Shown: in pieces, positions 23,768-31,155 of the stretch | How positions within the stretch are numbered: position 1 is the stretch's first letter | How the letters are laid out: every line of letters begins with the position of its first letter | Origin: DATAXI01 sp036266845 | Lineage (GTDB): Bacteria > Verrucomicrobiota > Verrucomicrobiia > Chthoniobacterales > Chthoniobacteraceae | Direction: 5' to 3' | Length of the DNA: 35,087 bases | Assembly (NCBI GenBank): GCA_036266845.1 | Contig: DATAXI010000067.1 | Coordinates: 1-35,087, forward strand | Position numbers and translations under genes: made by a program | The notes under the pieces: model-generated | Databases searched by the model: none | What the model saw: only the letters and a program-made list of their open reading frames with translations | What the model was told of the DNA's origin: nothing

Positions 23768-25354
23768 TTATCCGGCCAGCTCCGGAAGGCCTGAATCCCC
23801 TTCGGAGTGCGCATCGGCCGGCGCGGCGGCGGGCACCGTCGCAAACTTCGCGCAGCCGAACAGGATTACGGCCACAATCAGATAAGAAGTCGCCATGATG
23901 GGCGATTGCGCGATGCCGATCCCGCTTCCGTGCATGAACCCGAAAAAGGTGAGAATTGCGCCGGCCAGCGAGAAGCCCGCGGCCTTCGGGAAATTGCGGT
24001 CGATGATGCAGACCGCGATGGCGCCCAGAATCAGGCCGCCCAGGATCGAGCCGCCTCCCAGCGTGCTCAATCCACTATAGAGAACCCCCTGGTCCTTCAT
24101 GGCTCCGAGTATCTTGTCCGTGACCGTAAAAATGCCGACCGCGGCCAGAGCGCCGTTGATGGCCGTGACCGTCCAGTTGGCGATGTGCGGCACCAGCGCC
24201 AGCACAATCGCCGGGGCGTGAGCTTTGGGTGTCTCCTGGAATGCCTGCGAGCCAATCAACATGCCGATGTAAAGCAGGATAGGCAGAATCGCCACGCTGG
24301 GGATAAGCGCCAGCATCAGCGAGATGGTGCCAAACCAGCAGAGCAGAATCACCATGATGCCCGTGGCCGCGGAGTAACCGATGCGTCCGCCCATGGCTTT
24401 CCAGCCCGGATGGCCGATATACACCGCGTTGATGAATGGATTGCCCATGAGGCAGCCAATGAGGCTGACCACGCCGTCCGCCGTCAGGACGCGCGTGGTG
24501 GGGAAGCTGTCGCCCGCCACCGCCGCGCTTTCCACGTTATCCATCGCTTCCACCAGGTCATAAATGCCAAACGGGATTGCCGTTACCAGGATCTGGCCGA
24601 GGAATTGGAATCCGCCAAAGGTGTGTCCCAGCACGGGAAGCGGAATGCGGAAGCCGAAATTGGAGAATGCGTCCGTCAGGCCCTTCGCGCTCAACCCGCC
24701 AAAATTCAGTCCGAAGATATTGGAGCCCCAGGCAACAAGCGTACCCACCGCGATCGCCACCAGGCCCGCCGGAATTCCGCGATACCGGACCCCGCCAAAC
24801 CAGCTTAGCAGGATCACCGCAAAACAGGTCAGCCCGATTGCCGGCGTCATGAACATCTCAATCGCCGGCTTCATGGAGATAAAGGTGATCGAGACGCCCG
24901 CGAGCGTGCCCAGCAGCGCTGCGCGGGGAGTGATCTTCCGGATGATCGGCGCAACGAATCCGCCCGCCATCAGCACGAAACTCTGGATGAACACCCAGGT
25001 TAATCCCGCCTCCCAGCCCTTGATGGGACCATACTTGGAGGCGATGGGCAGCATGATCACAAACGTGACGATGAACATGTGCGGCACGCTGATACCGGAA
25101 GGGAGCGCGCATACATCGGTGCGGCCCGTCTTCTTGGCCAGTCGGTAGGCCAGCCATGCGTAGTAAAGTGTGGACAGGCACATCATGAGTCCTGTCGCCG
25201 GCAGAATGCGGCCGAAGACAAGATCGTCGGGCATCTTCAGCACAAAGCGCAGCAGCGCCGTGAGTGTGAGGAGGTTGACAAGGATGTTGGTTCCGAAACC
25301 GAAAAATGCGTTCCAGTCTCCAGGCACCCAGATTTTAGGTTTAGCTTCGCTCAT
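23768..25354 (-). CDS. NCS2-family permease, AzgA-like (purine/ureide transporter)
   Basis: A 528-residue inner-membrane protein with about 13-14 hydrophobic segments over its full length. It begins PGDWNAFFGFGTNILVNLLT and contains TDVCALPSGIS and IPFGIYDLVEAMDNVESAAV, the segments typical of the AzgA group of NCS2 (nucleobase-cation symporter 2) permeases, which carry adenine, guanine or hypoxanthine. The ATG at 25354 lies 16 nt after the stop of the second isochorismatase-like gene, so the two are co-transcribed from a promoter upstream of 26051. The context suggests a heterocyclic or ureide nitrogen source, perhaps a purine breakdown product, biuret or cyanuric acid; the substrate cannot be read from the sequence. 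Confidence 0.88.
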   Translation of the reverse strand: MSEAKPKIWVPGDWNAFFGFGTNILVNLLTLTALLRFVLKMPDDLVFGRILPATGLMMCLSTLYYAWLAYRLAKKTGRTDVCALPSGISVPHMFIVTFVIMLPIASKYGPIKGWEAGLTWVFIQSFVLMAGGFVAPIIRKITPRAALLGTLAGVSITFISMKPAIEMFMTPAIGLTCFAVILLSWFGGVRYRGIPAGLVAIAVGTLVAWGSNIFGLNFGGLSAKGLTDAFSNFGFRIPLPVLGHTFGGFQFLGQILVTAIPFGIYDLVEAMDNVESAAVAGDSFPTTRVLTADGVVSLIGCLMGNPFINAVYIGHPGWKAMGGRIGYSAATGIMVILLCWFGTISLMLALIPSVAILPILLYIGMLIGSQAFQETPKAHAPAIVLALVPHIANWTVTAINGALAAVGIFTVTDKILGAMKDQGVLYSGLSTLGGGSILGGLILGAIAVCIIDRNFPKAAGFSLAGAILTFFGFMHGSGIGIAQSPIMATSYLIVAVILFGCAKFATVPAAAPADAHSEGDSGLPELAG

Positions 25355-25370
25355 TGGTTCATTTTGGTGG

Positions 25371-26051
25371 TTAGTGACCGTTTTCCAACACGGTCAGGAT
25401 TTTACCGGAGTGGGAGACCCATCCGAAGATTCCGCCCTGCGCCTTGATCATCTTCAGCCCCGCTTCCTGAAACTCCGGGAAATAAGAGCCGACGCAATCC
25501 TCCGGGACCAGGCAATCGTAGCCGCGGTCGTTCGCCTCCCGCACGGTGGTATTGACGCACACCTCCGTGGTCACGCCGGTGACGATCAGCTTATGAATAT
25601 TGCGGTGCTGCAGGATCGCGTGCAGATCGGTTGCAAAAAAAGCGCCCTTGCCGGGCTTGTCGATCACGGGCTCCGTCGCCAGCGGGTACAGCTCCGGGAT
25701 GATGTCGTGCCCGGCTTCGCCCCGCACGAGGATGCGGCCCATCGGCCCCGCATCGCCAATGGTCGTCGGGCCGCGGCCGCGGACCTTTTTGCAATTGGGC
25801 AGATCGCTGAGATCCGGGCGATGGCCCTCGCGCGTGTGGATCACCGTCAGGCCGGCCTCGCGCCATGCCTTGAGCAGCCGCTGATTGGGCTCGATGGTCC
25901 GGCGCAGTTGCGAGACATCGTTCCCCAGCATCTCCCCAAAGCCCGCCGGCTCCAGAAAATCGCGCTGCATATCGATGATGAGCAGCGCCGTGTGGACGGG
26001 ATCAAACTCATAGTCATACGGCTCCGCCTCGATGACGAATGTGCGATTCAT
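25371..26051 (-). CDS. Second isochorismatase-fold cysteine amidohydrolase
   Basis: A 226-residue paralogue of the biuret-hydrolase-like protein with the same motif order: IIDMQRDF (Asp27), REGHRPDLSDLP, GRILVRGE, IDKPGKGAFFATDL (Lys132) and GVTTEVCVNTTVREANDRGY (Cys165). It lacks the KRWRSQRIGAGIGDPGPCG stretch of the first enzyme (it has KKVRGRGPTTIGDAGPMG), so its substrate probably differs; a RutB-like ureidoacrylate, carbamoyl or ureide amidohydrolase is possible. It leads an operon with the NCS2 permease. No ribosome site precedes the ATG at 26051 and the predicted sigma54 start point is only about 5-8 nt upstream, so the mRNA may be nearly leaderless. No other plausible in-frame start exists before the catalytic Asp. 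Confidence 0.88.
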   Translation of the reverse strand: MNRTFVIEAEPYDYEFDPVHTALLIIDMQRDFLEPAGFGEMLGNDVSQLRRTIEPNQRLLKAWREAGLTVIHTREGHRPDLSDLPNCKKVRGRGPTTIGDAGPMGRILVRGEAGHDIIPELYPLATEPVIDKPGKGAFFATDLHAILQHRNIHKLIVTGVTTEVCVNTTVREANDRGYDCLVPEDCVGSYFPEFQEAGLKMIKAQGGIFGWVSHSGKILTVLENGH

Positions 26052-26068
26052 GATTCGCGGCGCTGCTT

Positions 26069-26084
26069 AGCTATCCCCGTGCCA
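26069..26084 (-). promoter_or_regulatory. Sigma54 (-24/-12) promoter for the amidohydrolase / permease operon
   Basis: Read on the minus strand, TGGCACGGGGATAGCT has a perfect -24 box, the consensus G after it, the invariant GC at the right distance and the same TAGCT -12 variant as the promoter at 21087. The -12 box ends 17 nt before the ATG at 26051, giving a very short leader. The shared variant and the shared upstream dyad support both sites together. Confidence 0.7.
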
Positions 26085-26171
26085 CCGGGGGGCGGTATTC
26101 CTATCTCGCTGACCGGGAGTGTATTAGCATATTCGGCCCCGGCCGCTTTATCCCGGGGGAGCTGTTCCGAA

Positions 26172-26188
26172 TGTTGCTCCGTGGAACA
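26172..26188 (-). promoter_or_regulatory. Candidate enhancer dyad for the minus-strand sigma54 promoter
   Basis: On the minus strand TGTTCCACGGAGCAACA has TGTT/AACA arms and shares 8 of its first 10 bases with the dyad at 20984. The AACA end (26172) is 88 nt from the T of TGGCAC (26084), the same spacing as at the other promoter. A second, overlapping inverted repeat (GTTCC/GGAAC, 26164-26187) makes the region richly symmetrical. Confidence 0.5.
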
Positions 26189-26222
26189 AGTGGCACAGGA
26201 GGGGCCATTGCTTGTTTCTCAT

Positions 26223-26236
26223 GGAAACCGGTTTCC
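26223..26236. promoter_or_regulatory. Perfect 14-nt palindrome GGAAACCGGTTTCC
   Basis: The sequence equals its own reverse complement over all 14 bases. It lies between two divergent transcription units, about 150 nt upstream of the minus-strand promoter and 180 nt upstream of the GT9 start. It looks like an operator for a dimeric regulator, identity unknown. Confidence 0.4.
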
Positions 26237-26412
26237 GGGGATTCGCCGGAAGACAAAGCGCTCGCCGATATTTTCGTCCTGTGATAGCTCCATCCCATGG
26301 TAATAACCGCCGTCCCGGCCAGGCTGGAGAAACGGTTGATCCCTGGAGATGGAACATCGCTTTCATGGTAGTCATCGATCCGGCTCGGCGGCTTGAGCGC
26401 TCCACCTGAACC

Positions 26413-27453
26413 ATGGGCTGGCGACGAATAGCACTGGAGCTTTTTACGCGCGGTTGCGCGATGGCTGCGCCGCGTTCTTCCCGCCAGCCGCAGCCGCCCC
26501 GGTCTATCTTTGTATTGCGCAATAATGACCTGGGCGATGTCTTGCTGGTCACCCCGCTCCTGCGCGCGTTGCGGCGGAAGTTTCCGGAAGCGCGCATCGC
26601 GGCGGGAGTGGGGGATTGGGCGGCGCCGGTCCTGGAGGGGAATCGCGATGTGGGCGAAGTCATCCCGGTGAATGCGCCCTGGCACAATGGGAAGGTTCGT
26701 CCGCAAGGGCTGGGACCTGCGCTTCGGTATATCGCGGGCTCGCCGGAGGTGCGGCGGATCGCGGAGGGTCGATACGAAATCGGGATCGACGTCCTGGGGA
26801 GCGCTTATGGATCGCTGTTGATGATGCGGGCCGGCATTCCGTTCCGCCTGGGGGTGCGCGGCTATGCGGGCGGGCACAGCGGCGCGCAGCGGCATTTGGA
26901 ATTCGATTCCCGCGAGCACGTGGCTCGTTTTGCGTTGCGATTTGCGGAGATGCTGGGTGCGTCCGATTTGCCGGAGAACCGGCCAATCATCGAATTGCCC
27001 GCGCCGCCGGCGCCAGGCGGGAGCATCATCTTCGCTCCGGGCGGCGGGTATCGGGAAAAATGCTGGCCGGTGGATCGATTCGTGACGCTCGCGCAATTGC
27101 TGCCGGAGGCCCGCATCACCGTGATCGGCGGGGAGACGGAACGCGAAGCCGGGGCGCGCCTGGCCGCGCTGGGTCCGCGGGTCAGCGACCTCACCGGACG
27201 GCTCACCCTGCGGGAGAGCTTTGCGGCGATTGCGGCTGCGCCGCTGGTGGTGTGCAATTCCAGCATGGCAATGCACGCGGCGGCGGCATTCGCGAGGCCG
27301 TGCACCGTGGTCCTCGGGCCGGGCGTCCCCTCCGCGCCCGCGCACGCGGCGCAATGGGCCTACCCGGAGACGCGCGTGCTGGCGATGCCCACGCCGGAGG
27401 CGGTGCGGGATTGCATCCGCTCCGGCAGTGGCAGTGGCGCTGCCGGCGCATAA
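26413..27453 (+). CDS. Glycosyltransferase family 9 (heptosyltransferase-like)
   Basis: A protein of up to 346 residues. GT9 enzymes move heptose or related sugars from a nucleotide carrier onto LPS core at the inner face of the inner membrane. The N-terminal IFVLRNNDLGDVLLVTPLLR contains the family's LGD motif, and the second Rossmann half has APGGGYREKCWPVDRF and VVCNSSMAMHAAAA near the nucleotide-binding cleft. The start may be 26413 or the in-frame ATG at 26461; neither has a clear ribosome site, and both keep the fold. The next gene starts within about 50 nt on the same strand. The low-complexity C-terminus (SGSGSGAAGA) is unremarkable. Confidence 0.85.
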   Translation: MGWRRIALELFTRGCAMAAPRSSRQPQPPRSIFVLRNNDLGDVLLVTPLLRALRRKFPEARIAAGVGDWAAPVLEGNRDVGEVIPVNAPWHNGKVRPQGLGPALRYIAGSPEVRRIAEGRYEIGIDVLGSAYGSLLMMRAGIPFRLGVRGYAGGHSGAQRHLEFDSREHVARFALRFAEMLGASDLPENRPIIELPAPPAPGGSIIFAPGGGYREKCWPVDRFVTLAQLLPEARITVIGGETEREAGARLAALGPRVSDLTGRLTLRESFAAIAAAPLVVCNSSMAMHAAAAFARPCTVVLGPGVPSAPAHAAQWAYPETRVLAMPTPEAVRDCIRSGSGSGAAGA

Positions 27454-27506
27454 GCCCGATGTTTACCGCCGTCCCGGAATCATCCATATTCAACCCCAAT
27501 CGACTC

Positions 27507-29294
27507 ATGAGGTTTGCCTGCCCCCAATGCCATCAACGTCTGGAGATCAAGGGCAATTGGCCCGGAAATCGCCTCGATTGCCCCAAGTGCGGCGCCTCGA
27601 TTGACCTGACTGCGCCGCTTCCCTCGCTACTGCCGGGCAATCCGCTGCTGCCGCCGCGTCCCAGGCAACCCGCGCACGCGCCCACGGCGCCCGCGGCGCC
27701 CGAGGCCGGCCCGGAGCCTGACCCCGAGTCTGAGCCGGCTGCGCGGGGCGGCGGGCTTTTCTGGAAGATATTGCTTTTCATCCTGCTGCTGCTGGCTGCC
27801 GCGTATGTCTTTCTTCGGGGCGGCGCCGTGGCGCCACACGCCGCTCCTGCTTCCTCTCCAGCCGTGATTCCGGCGGCCATTCCCGGCCAGTCGCCGGCCG
27901 CTTTTCCCTCTCCCGCGCCTTCGCAGGCGGCGGCCGCTGCGACCCGTTCCGTGCCGGCGGAGGATACAGAATCGGTCCTGCGCAATCCCTTCATGGGTTG
28001 GGTCCTTTACCCGGCGGAGAATGGGAATATCCCCAATGCCCGCCGGTATTGGCTCTCGCAGGAGGCAAATGCGCGTCTCGCCTCCACTTGCTATATCCGC
28101 ATCCTTTGGTCAGAGATGGAGCCCTCGGAAGGCGCCTACGCGTGGGAGACGGACGCGAACTTGAAGGCGCTCATCCAGGGAGCGCTGGATCGCGGGCTGC
28201 GGCTTGCGTTTCGCGTTTACGTCACCAGCCGGGATGTCCCGTTGCAGGCCACCCCGGAGTGGGTCTTCCAGGCCGGCGCCCGCGTGGCCACCATGGATAA
28301 TGACGGCAAGACGCCGGATGTGCGCGACCCAGTGTTTCAGCAAAAGTTTGGCGATTTCCTCCGCGCGTTCGGCAAGGCATTTGACGATCCGGCCCGCGTC
28401 AATTGGGTGGATGCGGCCAGCATTGGCTGGTGGGGAGAGATGCACCACCTGGATTACCTGGACGCGGCTTCAAAACCACTCGTGCTGCAATGGCTTGCCA
28501 ACGCCTACGCCGCCGCGTTTACCCACGTACCCATCGCAATCAGTTTCCCCAATCAGCTCGCGACCGCGCAGCAGATGGATGACGAATGCTTCAGCAAGGG
28601 GATGTTCGCGATGCGCCGCGACGGGGTCGCCGGGTCGTTTGGCGATGTCTCGGCGCAGCAGGCGCAGGAGATCACGCAGCGCTGGCCGGGCATGCCATTC
28701 ATCGCCGAGGGCTACTATCAAGCGCCCACCGCGGACCAGATGCGGGCGACGGTGGAACAGGCGCTTGCCCTGCATGCCAATTTTCTCGATCTCCGCACGC
28801 CGGTCCCGGCGGACAACTGGGTGAAAAACCATCCCGGCCTCGTGCGCGAGTTCAACCTTCGCGGCGGCTACCGTTTTGTCATCGATTCCGTGGGATACCC
28901 GCGTGAGTTCAATTCCGGCGCGGCCATCGCGATCACCTCGAAAATCCGCAACGTCGGCGTGGGGATATTGCCGAATAATCTCAAGTGCTGGAACTGGAAG
29001 TACAAACTGGCCTTCGCGCTGTTAAACCCGATCGGCGACCAGCCGGTGGGAATCCTGGTGGACATGGCAAAGGCCGATGATCCCTGGACGTGGGAGAATG
29101 GCCGGGCCGCGACCACTTCCGTCAACGGCAGCTTCGGCAATGTGCCGCCGGGCGATTACGACCTGGCCGTGGGCGTCGTGGATACTTCCGATAACAACAA
29201 AGCGGAAATCCAACTGGCGATCACCGCGCCGCGGACCGCGACCGGATGGTATCGCTGGGGCGCCGTCACCGTCCGGAAAGTAGCGGCGCTGTAG
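27507..29294 (+). CDS. Membrane-anchored protein with zinc ribbon and DUF4832 / GH-like ectodomain
   Basis: A 595-residue protein. The N-terminus MRFACPQC...CPKC is a four-Cys zinc ribbon (Cys5, 8, 25, 28); a Pro-rich stretch leads to a single membrane helix (KILLFILLLLAAAYVFL, about 80-97), then a Pro/Ala/Ser linker and a large ectodomain. The ectodomain begins NPFMGWVLYPAENG and continues TCYIRILWSEMEPSEGAYAW, typical of the barrel that precedes DUF4832; the C-terminal part (GGYRFVIDSVGYPREFNSG, IRNVGVGILPNN) fits DUF4832. DUF4832 proteins are suspected polysaccharide-active enzymes without proven reactions. A further ATG at 27459 would add 16 residues; I prefer 27507 because zinc ribbons of this kind begin at MRF-C. 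It lies 53 nt after the GT9 gene. Confidence 0.75.
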   Translation: MRFACPQCHQRLEIKGNWPGNRLDCPKCGASIDLTAPLPSLLPGNPLLPPRPRQPAHAPTAPAAPEAGPEPDPESEPAARGGGLFWKILLFILLLLAAAYVFLRGGAVAPHAAPASSPAVIPAAIPGQSPAAFPSPAPSQAAAAATRSVPAEDTESVLRNPFMGWVLYPAENGNIPNARRYWLSQEANARLASTCYIRILWSEMEPSEGAYAWETDANLKALIQGALDRGLRLAFRVYVTSRDVPLQATPEWVFQAGARVATMDNDGKTPDVRDPVFQQKFGDFLRAFGKAFDDPARVNWVDAASIGWWGEMHHLDYLDAASKPLVLQWLANAYAAAFTHVPIAISFPNQLATAQQMDDECFSKGMFAMRRDGVAGSFGDVSAQQAQEITQRWPGMPFIAEGYYQAPTADQMRATVEQALALHANFLDLRTPVPADNWVKNHPGLVREFNLRGGYRFVIDSVGYPREFNSGAAIAITSKIRNVGVGILPNNLKCWNWKYKLAFALLNPIGDQPVGILVDMAKADDPWTWENGRAATTSVNGSFGNVPPGDYDLAVGVVDTSDNNKAEIQLAITAPRTATGWYRWGAVTVRKVAAL

Positions 29295-29345
29295 GAAGTT
29301 GGGAGTCAACCAGCTCCGGGCGCGGAAAGCGGGAGCAGCGCCGTA

Positions 29346-29363
29346 ACATCCTCCGCCGGATGT
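29346..29363. terminator. Small hairpin between convergent genes
   Basis: ACATCC (29346-29351) pairs with GGATGT (29358-29363) across six nt, between the stops of the DUF4832 protein and the TPR protein. There is no T-run, so this is only a possible shared transcription end. Confidence 0.3.
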
Positions 29364-29375
29364 GAAAACCCCTCC

Positions 29376-30068
29376 TTACTGCACGGTATTCTGTGCCGGC
29401 GCGGCGGCCAGCTTTGCGGCGATGCCGGCGTCCGGCGGGGCGCCGAGGTCCAGCGCCTTCTGGTAATGGCGTCGGGCCAGCTCGATGGCGGGGGGATTCT
29501 GTTGCAGGTAAGTGAGGGCAAGATTGAAATGCGCCTCGGCAAAGTCCGGCGAAAGCTCGATGGCCTTTTGCAACTCATCCTCCGCGGCGGAGTACCAGCC
29601 GCGTTTGGACAGCGTCACCGCAAAGTAATTGTGCGCCTGCGGGCTTTTGGGGTTGAGGTAAACGGCCTGCGCGAGGGCGGCGGTCGCGGCTTCCAGATCC
29701 TCCTGGTTATTGTAAATCACGCCAAGCGTCATCCAGGCCAGCGCGGCGTCGGGATTGATGTGGACCGCGCGCTGGAGATATTTCTGCGCATCCTCGGCGC
29801 GCCCGAGGCGGAACTCGACAAGGCCCAGGTTCACCAGACCGTTCAGATTGTCGGGCGATAGGTCGAGCAGCTTGATGAAATCGGCCTCCGCGGCCCCGAA
29901 GTTTTGTTTTCCCATCGCCGCAATGCCGGCCTCCGCCGCCGCCTTGGCCGGCGCGGAGAGCCTGGGTCCGGCAGGCGTGGGAGAGGGGAGGGCGCTGGTT
30001 TGGGCAGCGGCGGCATGGCAGAGGCCCGCTGTGGCGGCGGCGATGATTTGGTGACGGGAAAGGCGCAC
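29376..30068 (-). CDS. Exported TPR-repeat protein
   Basis: A 230-residue protein with a signal peptide (HQIIAAATAGLCHAAAAQTS) and about four to five TPR units, visible from the alternating patterns LVNLGLVEFRLGRAEDAQKY, LAWMTLGVIYNNQEDLEAA, AHNYFAVTLSKRGWYSAAED and AHFNLALTYLQQ. TPR proteins hold partners together; no partner is evident. The start is a GTG at 30068, 9 nt after the proC stop, without a clear ribosome site. The next in-frame Met lies past the signal peptide, which supports the GTG. It is probably co-transcribed with proC. Confidence 0.8.
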   Translation of the reverse strand: MRLSRHQIIAAATAGLCHAAAAQTSALPSPTPAGPRLSAPAKAAAEAGIAAMGKQNFGAAEADFIKLLDLSPDNLNGLVNLGLVEFRLGRAEDAQKYLQRAVHINPDAALAWMTLGVIYNNQEDLEAATAALAQAVYLNPKSPQAHNYFAVTLSKRGWYSAAEDELQKAIELSPDFAEAHFNLALTYLQQNPPAIELARRHYQKALDLGAPPDAGIAAKLAAAPAQNTVQ

Positions 30069-30077
30069 GATGGAAGA

Positions 30078-30878
30078 TCAACCAACCGCGCCCAATTCGC
30101 CAGAGCGTTCCGTAGCGGCGCGCACGGCGCCGATGAGCGCGCTGCGCAGCCCGGCCTCCTCCAGGGCCTCCAGGCCCGCAATGGTGGTGCCGCCGGGGCT
30201 GGTGACCTGGTCCCGCAGTTGCGCCGGGTGCAGCCCCGTCTGGAGCACCATGGCCGCCGCCCCTTGCACGGTCTGCGCCGCCAGCCGCAGCGCGATGTCG
30301 CGCGGCAGCCCCATGAGCACCCCGCCATCGGCCAGCGCCTCGATCACCGTATAGACAAACGCAGGCCCGCTGCCGCTGAGGCCGGTGACGGAGTCCAGCA
30401 GCGCTTCTTTGGTCCGCACGGCAATGCCCACCGCGCCGAAGATGCGATCCGCGATGGCCAGGTCTTCCTCGCCCGTGCCCTCCGCTCCGGCGTAGGCTGC
30501 CGCACCCAGGCCGATGAGCGCCGGGGTGTTCGGCATCACGCGGATCAGCCGGGGAGCGCCTTGCGCCCATTCCTTCAGCCGGCGCAGCGGGATGCCCGCG
30601 GCAATGGAAATGAGCAGCTTCCCGGAGAGATCGCCCGCCTCCTTGAGCGCCGGGGGCACATCGCCCGGCTTCACGCACAGGATCAGCACCTCCGTTTCCC
30701 TGGCGATGGCGGCGTTATCGCGGCAGGCGCGGACGCCGGTGCGCTGCGCAAGCTCCGTCGCGGCGGCGGCGATTTTATCCGTAATAAAGACCTCGTCCGC
30801 CGCGGCGATATCCGCGCGTAGAATGCCTTCCAAAAGTGCCGAGGCCATTTTGCCGCTGCCGATGAAGCCAATTTTCAT
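30078..30878 (-). CDS. proC: Pyrroline-5-carboxylate reductase
   Basis: This 266-residue cytoplasmic enzyme reduces pyrroline-5-carboxylate to proline with NAD(P)H, the last step of proline synthesis. The Rossmann start MKIGFIGSGKMASALLEGIL, the VMPNTPALIGLGA segment and the C-terminal signature (SVTGLSGSGPAFVY, VTSPGGTTIAGL) are diagnostic. Length is normal for the family. The frame extends upstream, but MKIGFIG at 30878 is the family's usual N-terminus. The TPR gene follows directly. Confidence 0.96.
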   Translation of the reverse strand: MKIGFIGSGKMASALLEGILRADIAAADEVFITDKIAAAATELAQRTGVRACRDNAAIARETEVLILCVKPGDVPPALKEAGDLSGKLLISIAAGIPLRRLKEWAQGAPRLIRVMPNTPALIGLGAAAYAGAEGTGEEDLAIADRIFGAVGIAVRTKEALLDSVTGLSGSGPAFVYTVIEALADGGVLMGLPRDIALRLAAQTVQGAAAMVLQTGLHPAQLRDQVTSPGGTTIAGLEALEEAGLRSALIGAVRAATERSGELGAVG

Positions 30879-30990
30879 ACCGGCTGCTTTGGCATGGCCT
30901 AACGGCCCGTTCAAGTTCCAACTTTCCGGCAGTCCCGGCAAGGAGTCTCCCGTTTGCGCAGTGGCATGGGCCATGCTTTAGTTCGTCGCT

Positions 30991-31113
30991 GTGAAAGTTG
31001 TTGCAAAGACCCTCAGGCCGGAGCCCCTTTTCGAAGGGGGGGTGTGGATGTTGCCGTTAATTCTTGCCGTGGGCGGTATCCTGGCCGCCATGAGCGCCTT
31101 GGCGCTGATATAG
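30991..31113 (+). CDS. Possible 40-residue single-helix membrane protein
   Basis: From a GTG at 30991 a frame of 40 codons reads KVVAKTLRPEPLFEGG and then a pure hydrophobic helix WMLPLILAVGGILAAMSA-LALI before TAG. An internal ATG at 31048 with GGGGGG upstream would give only the helix (21 residues). A basic head followed by one clean membrane segment ending at the stop is typical of real small membrane proteins and unlikely in random GC-rich sequence. No ribosome site precedes the GTG. A CCCCTT-TTCG-AAGGGG hairpin (31024-31039) lies inside the frame. Confidence 0.35.
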   Translation: MKVVAKTLRPEPLFEGGVWMLPLILAVGGILAAMSALALI

Positions 31114-31155
31114 CCCGCGCTTTGCGCCCGCGCCTTTTGCCTCTACTATAGGAGC

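Larger units (their letters stand above)
26052..26412. other. Divergent intergenic region of 361 nt, regulatory
   Basis: It lies between the leftward amidohydrolase-permease operon and the rightward GT9 gene. It holds the minus-strand sigma54 promoter (26069-26084), a candidate enhancer dyad (26172-26188) and a 14-nt palindrome (26223-26236), listed separately. Frames on both strands through it have no family resemblance, and I call no gene. Confidence 0.6.

Noticed and set aside
26195..26215. Additional TGGCAC on the plus strand at about 26191
   Set aside because: The -12 position reads GGGCC instead of TTGCW, so it is a poor sigma54 match despite correct GC spacing.
26101..27354. Minus-strand open frame of 417 codons
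   Set aside because: Mostly antisense to the GT9 gene; the part in the gap before it has no motif and would overlap the candidate enhancer.
26616..27506. Upstream extension of the DUF4832 frame
   Set aside because: This part lies inside the GT9 gene in another frame and is a low-complexity Gly/Ala/Arg product; the real protein begins at the zinc ribbon.
31024..31039. CCCCTT-TTCG-AAGGGG hairpin as a terminator
   Set aside because: Stable tetraloop stem, but no T-run follows on either strand and no gene ends just before it on the plus strand.
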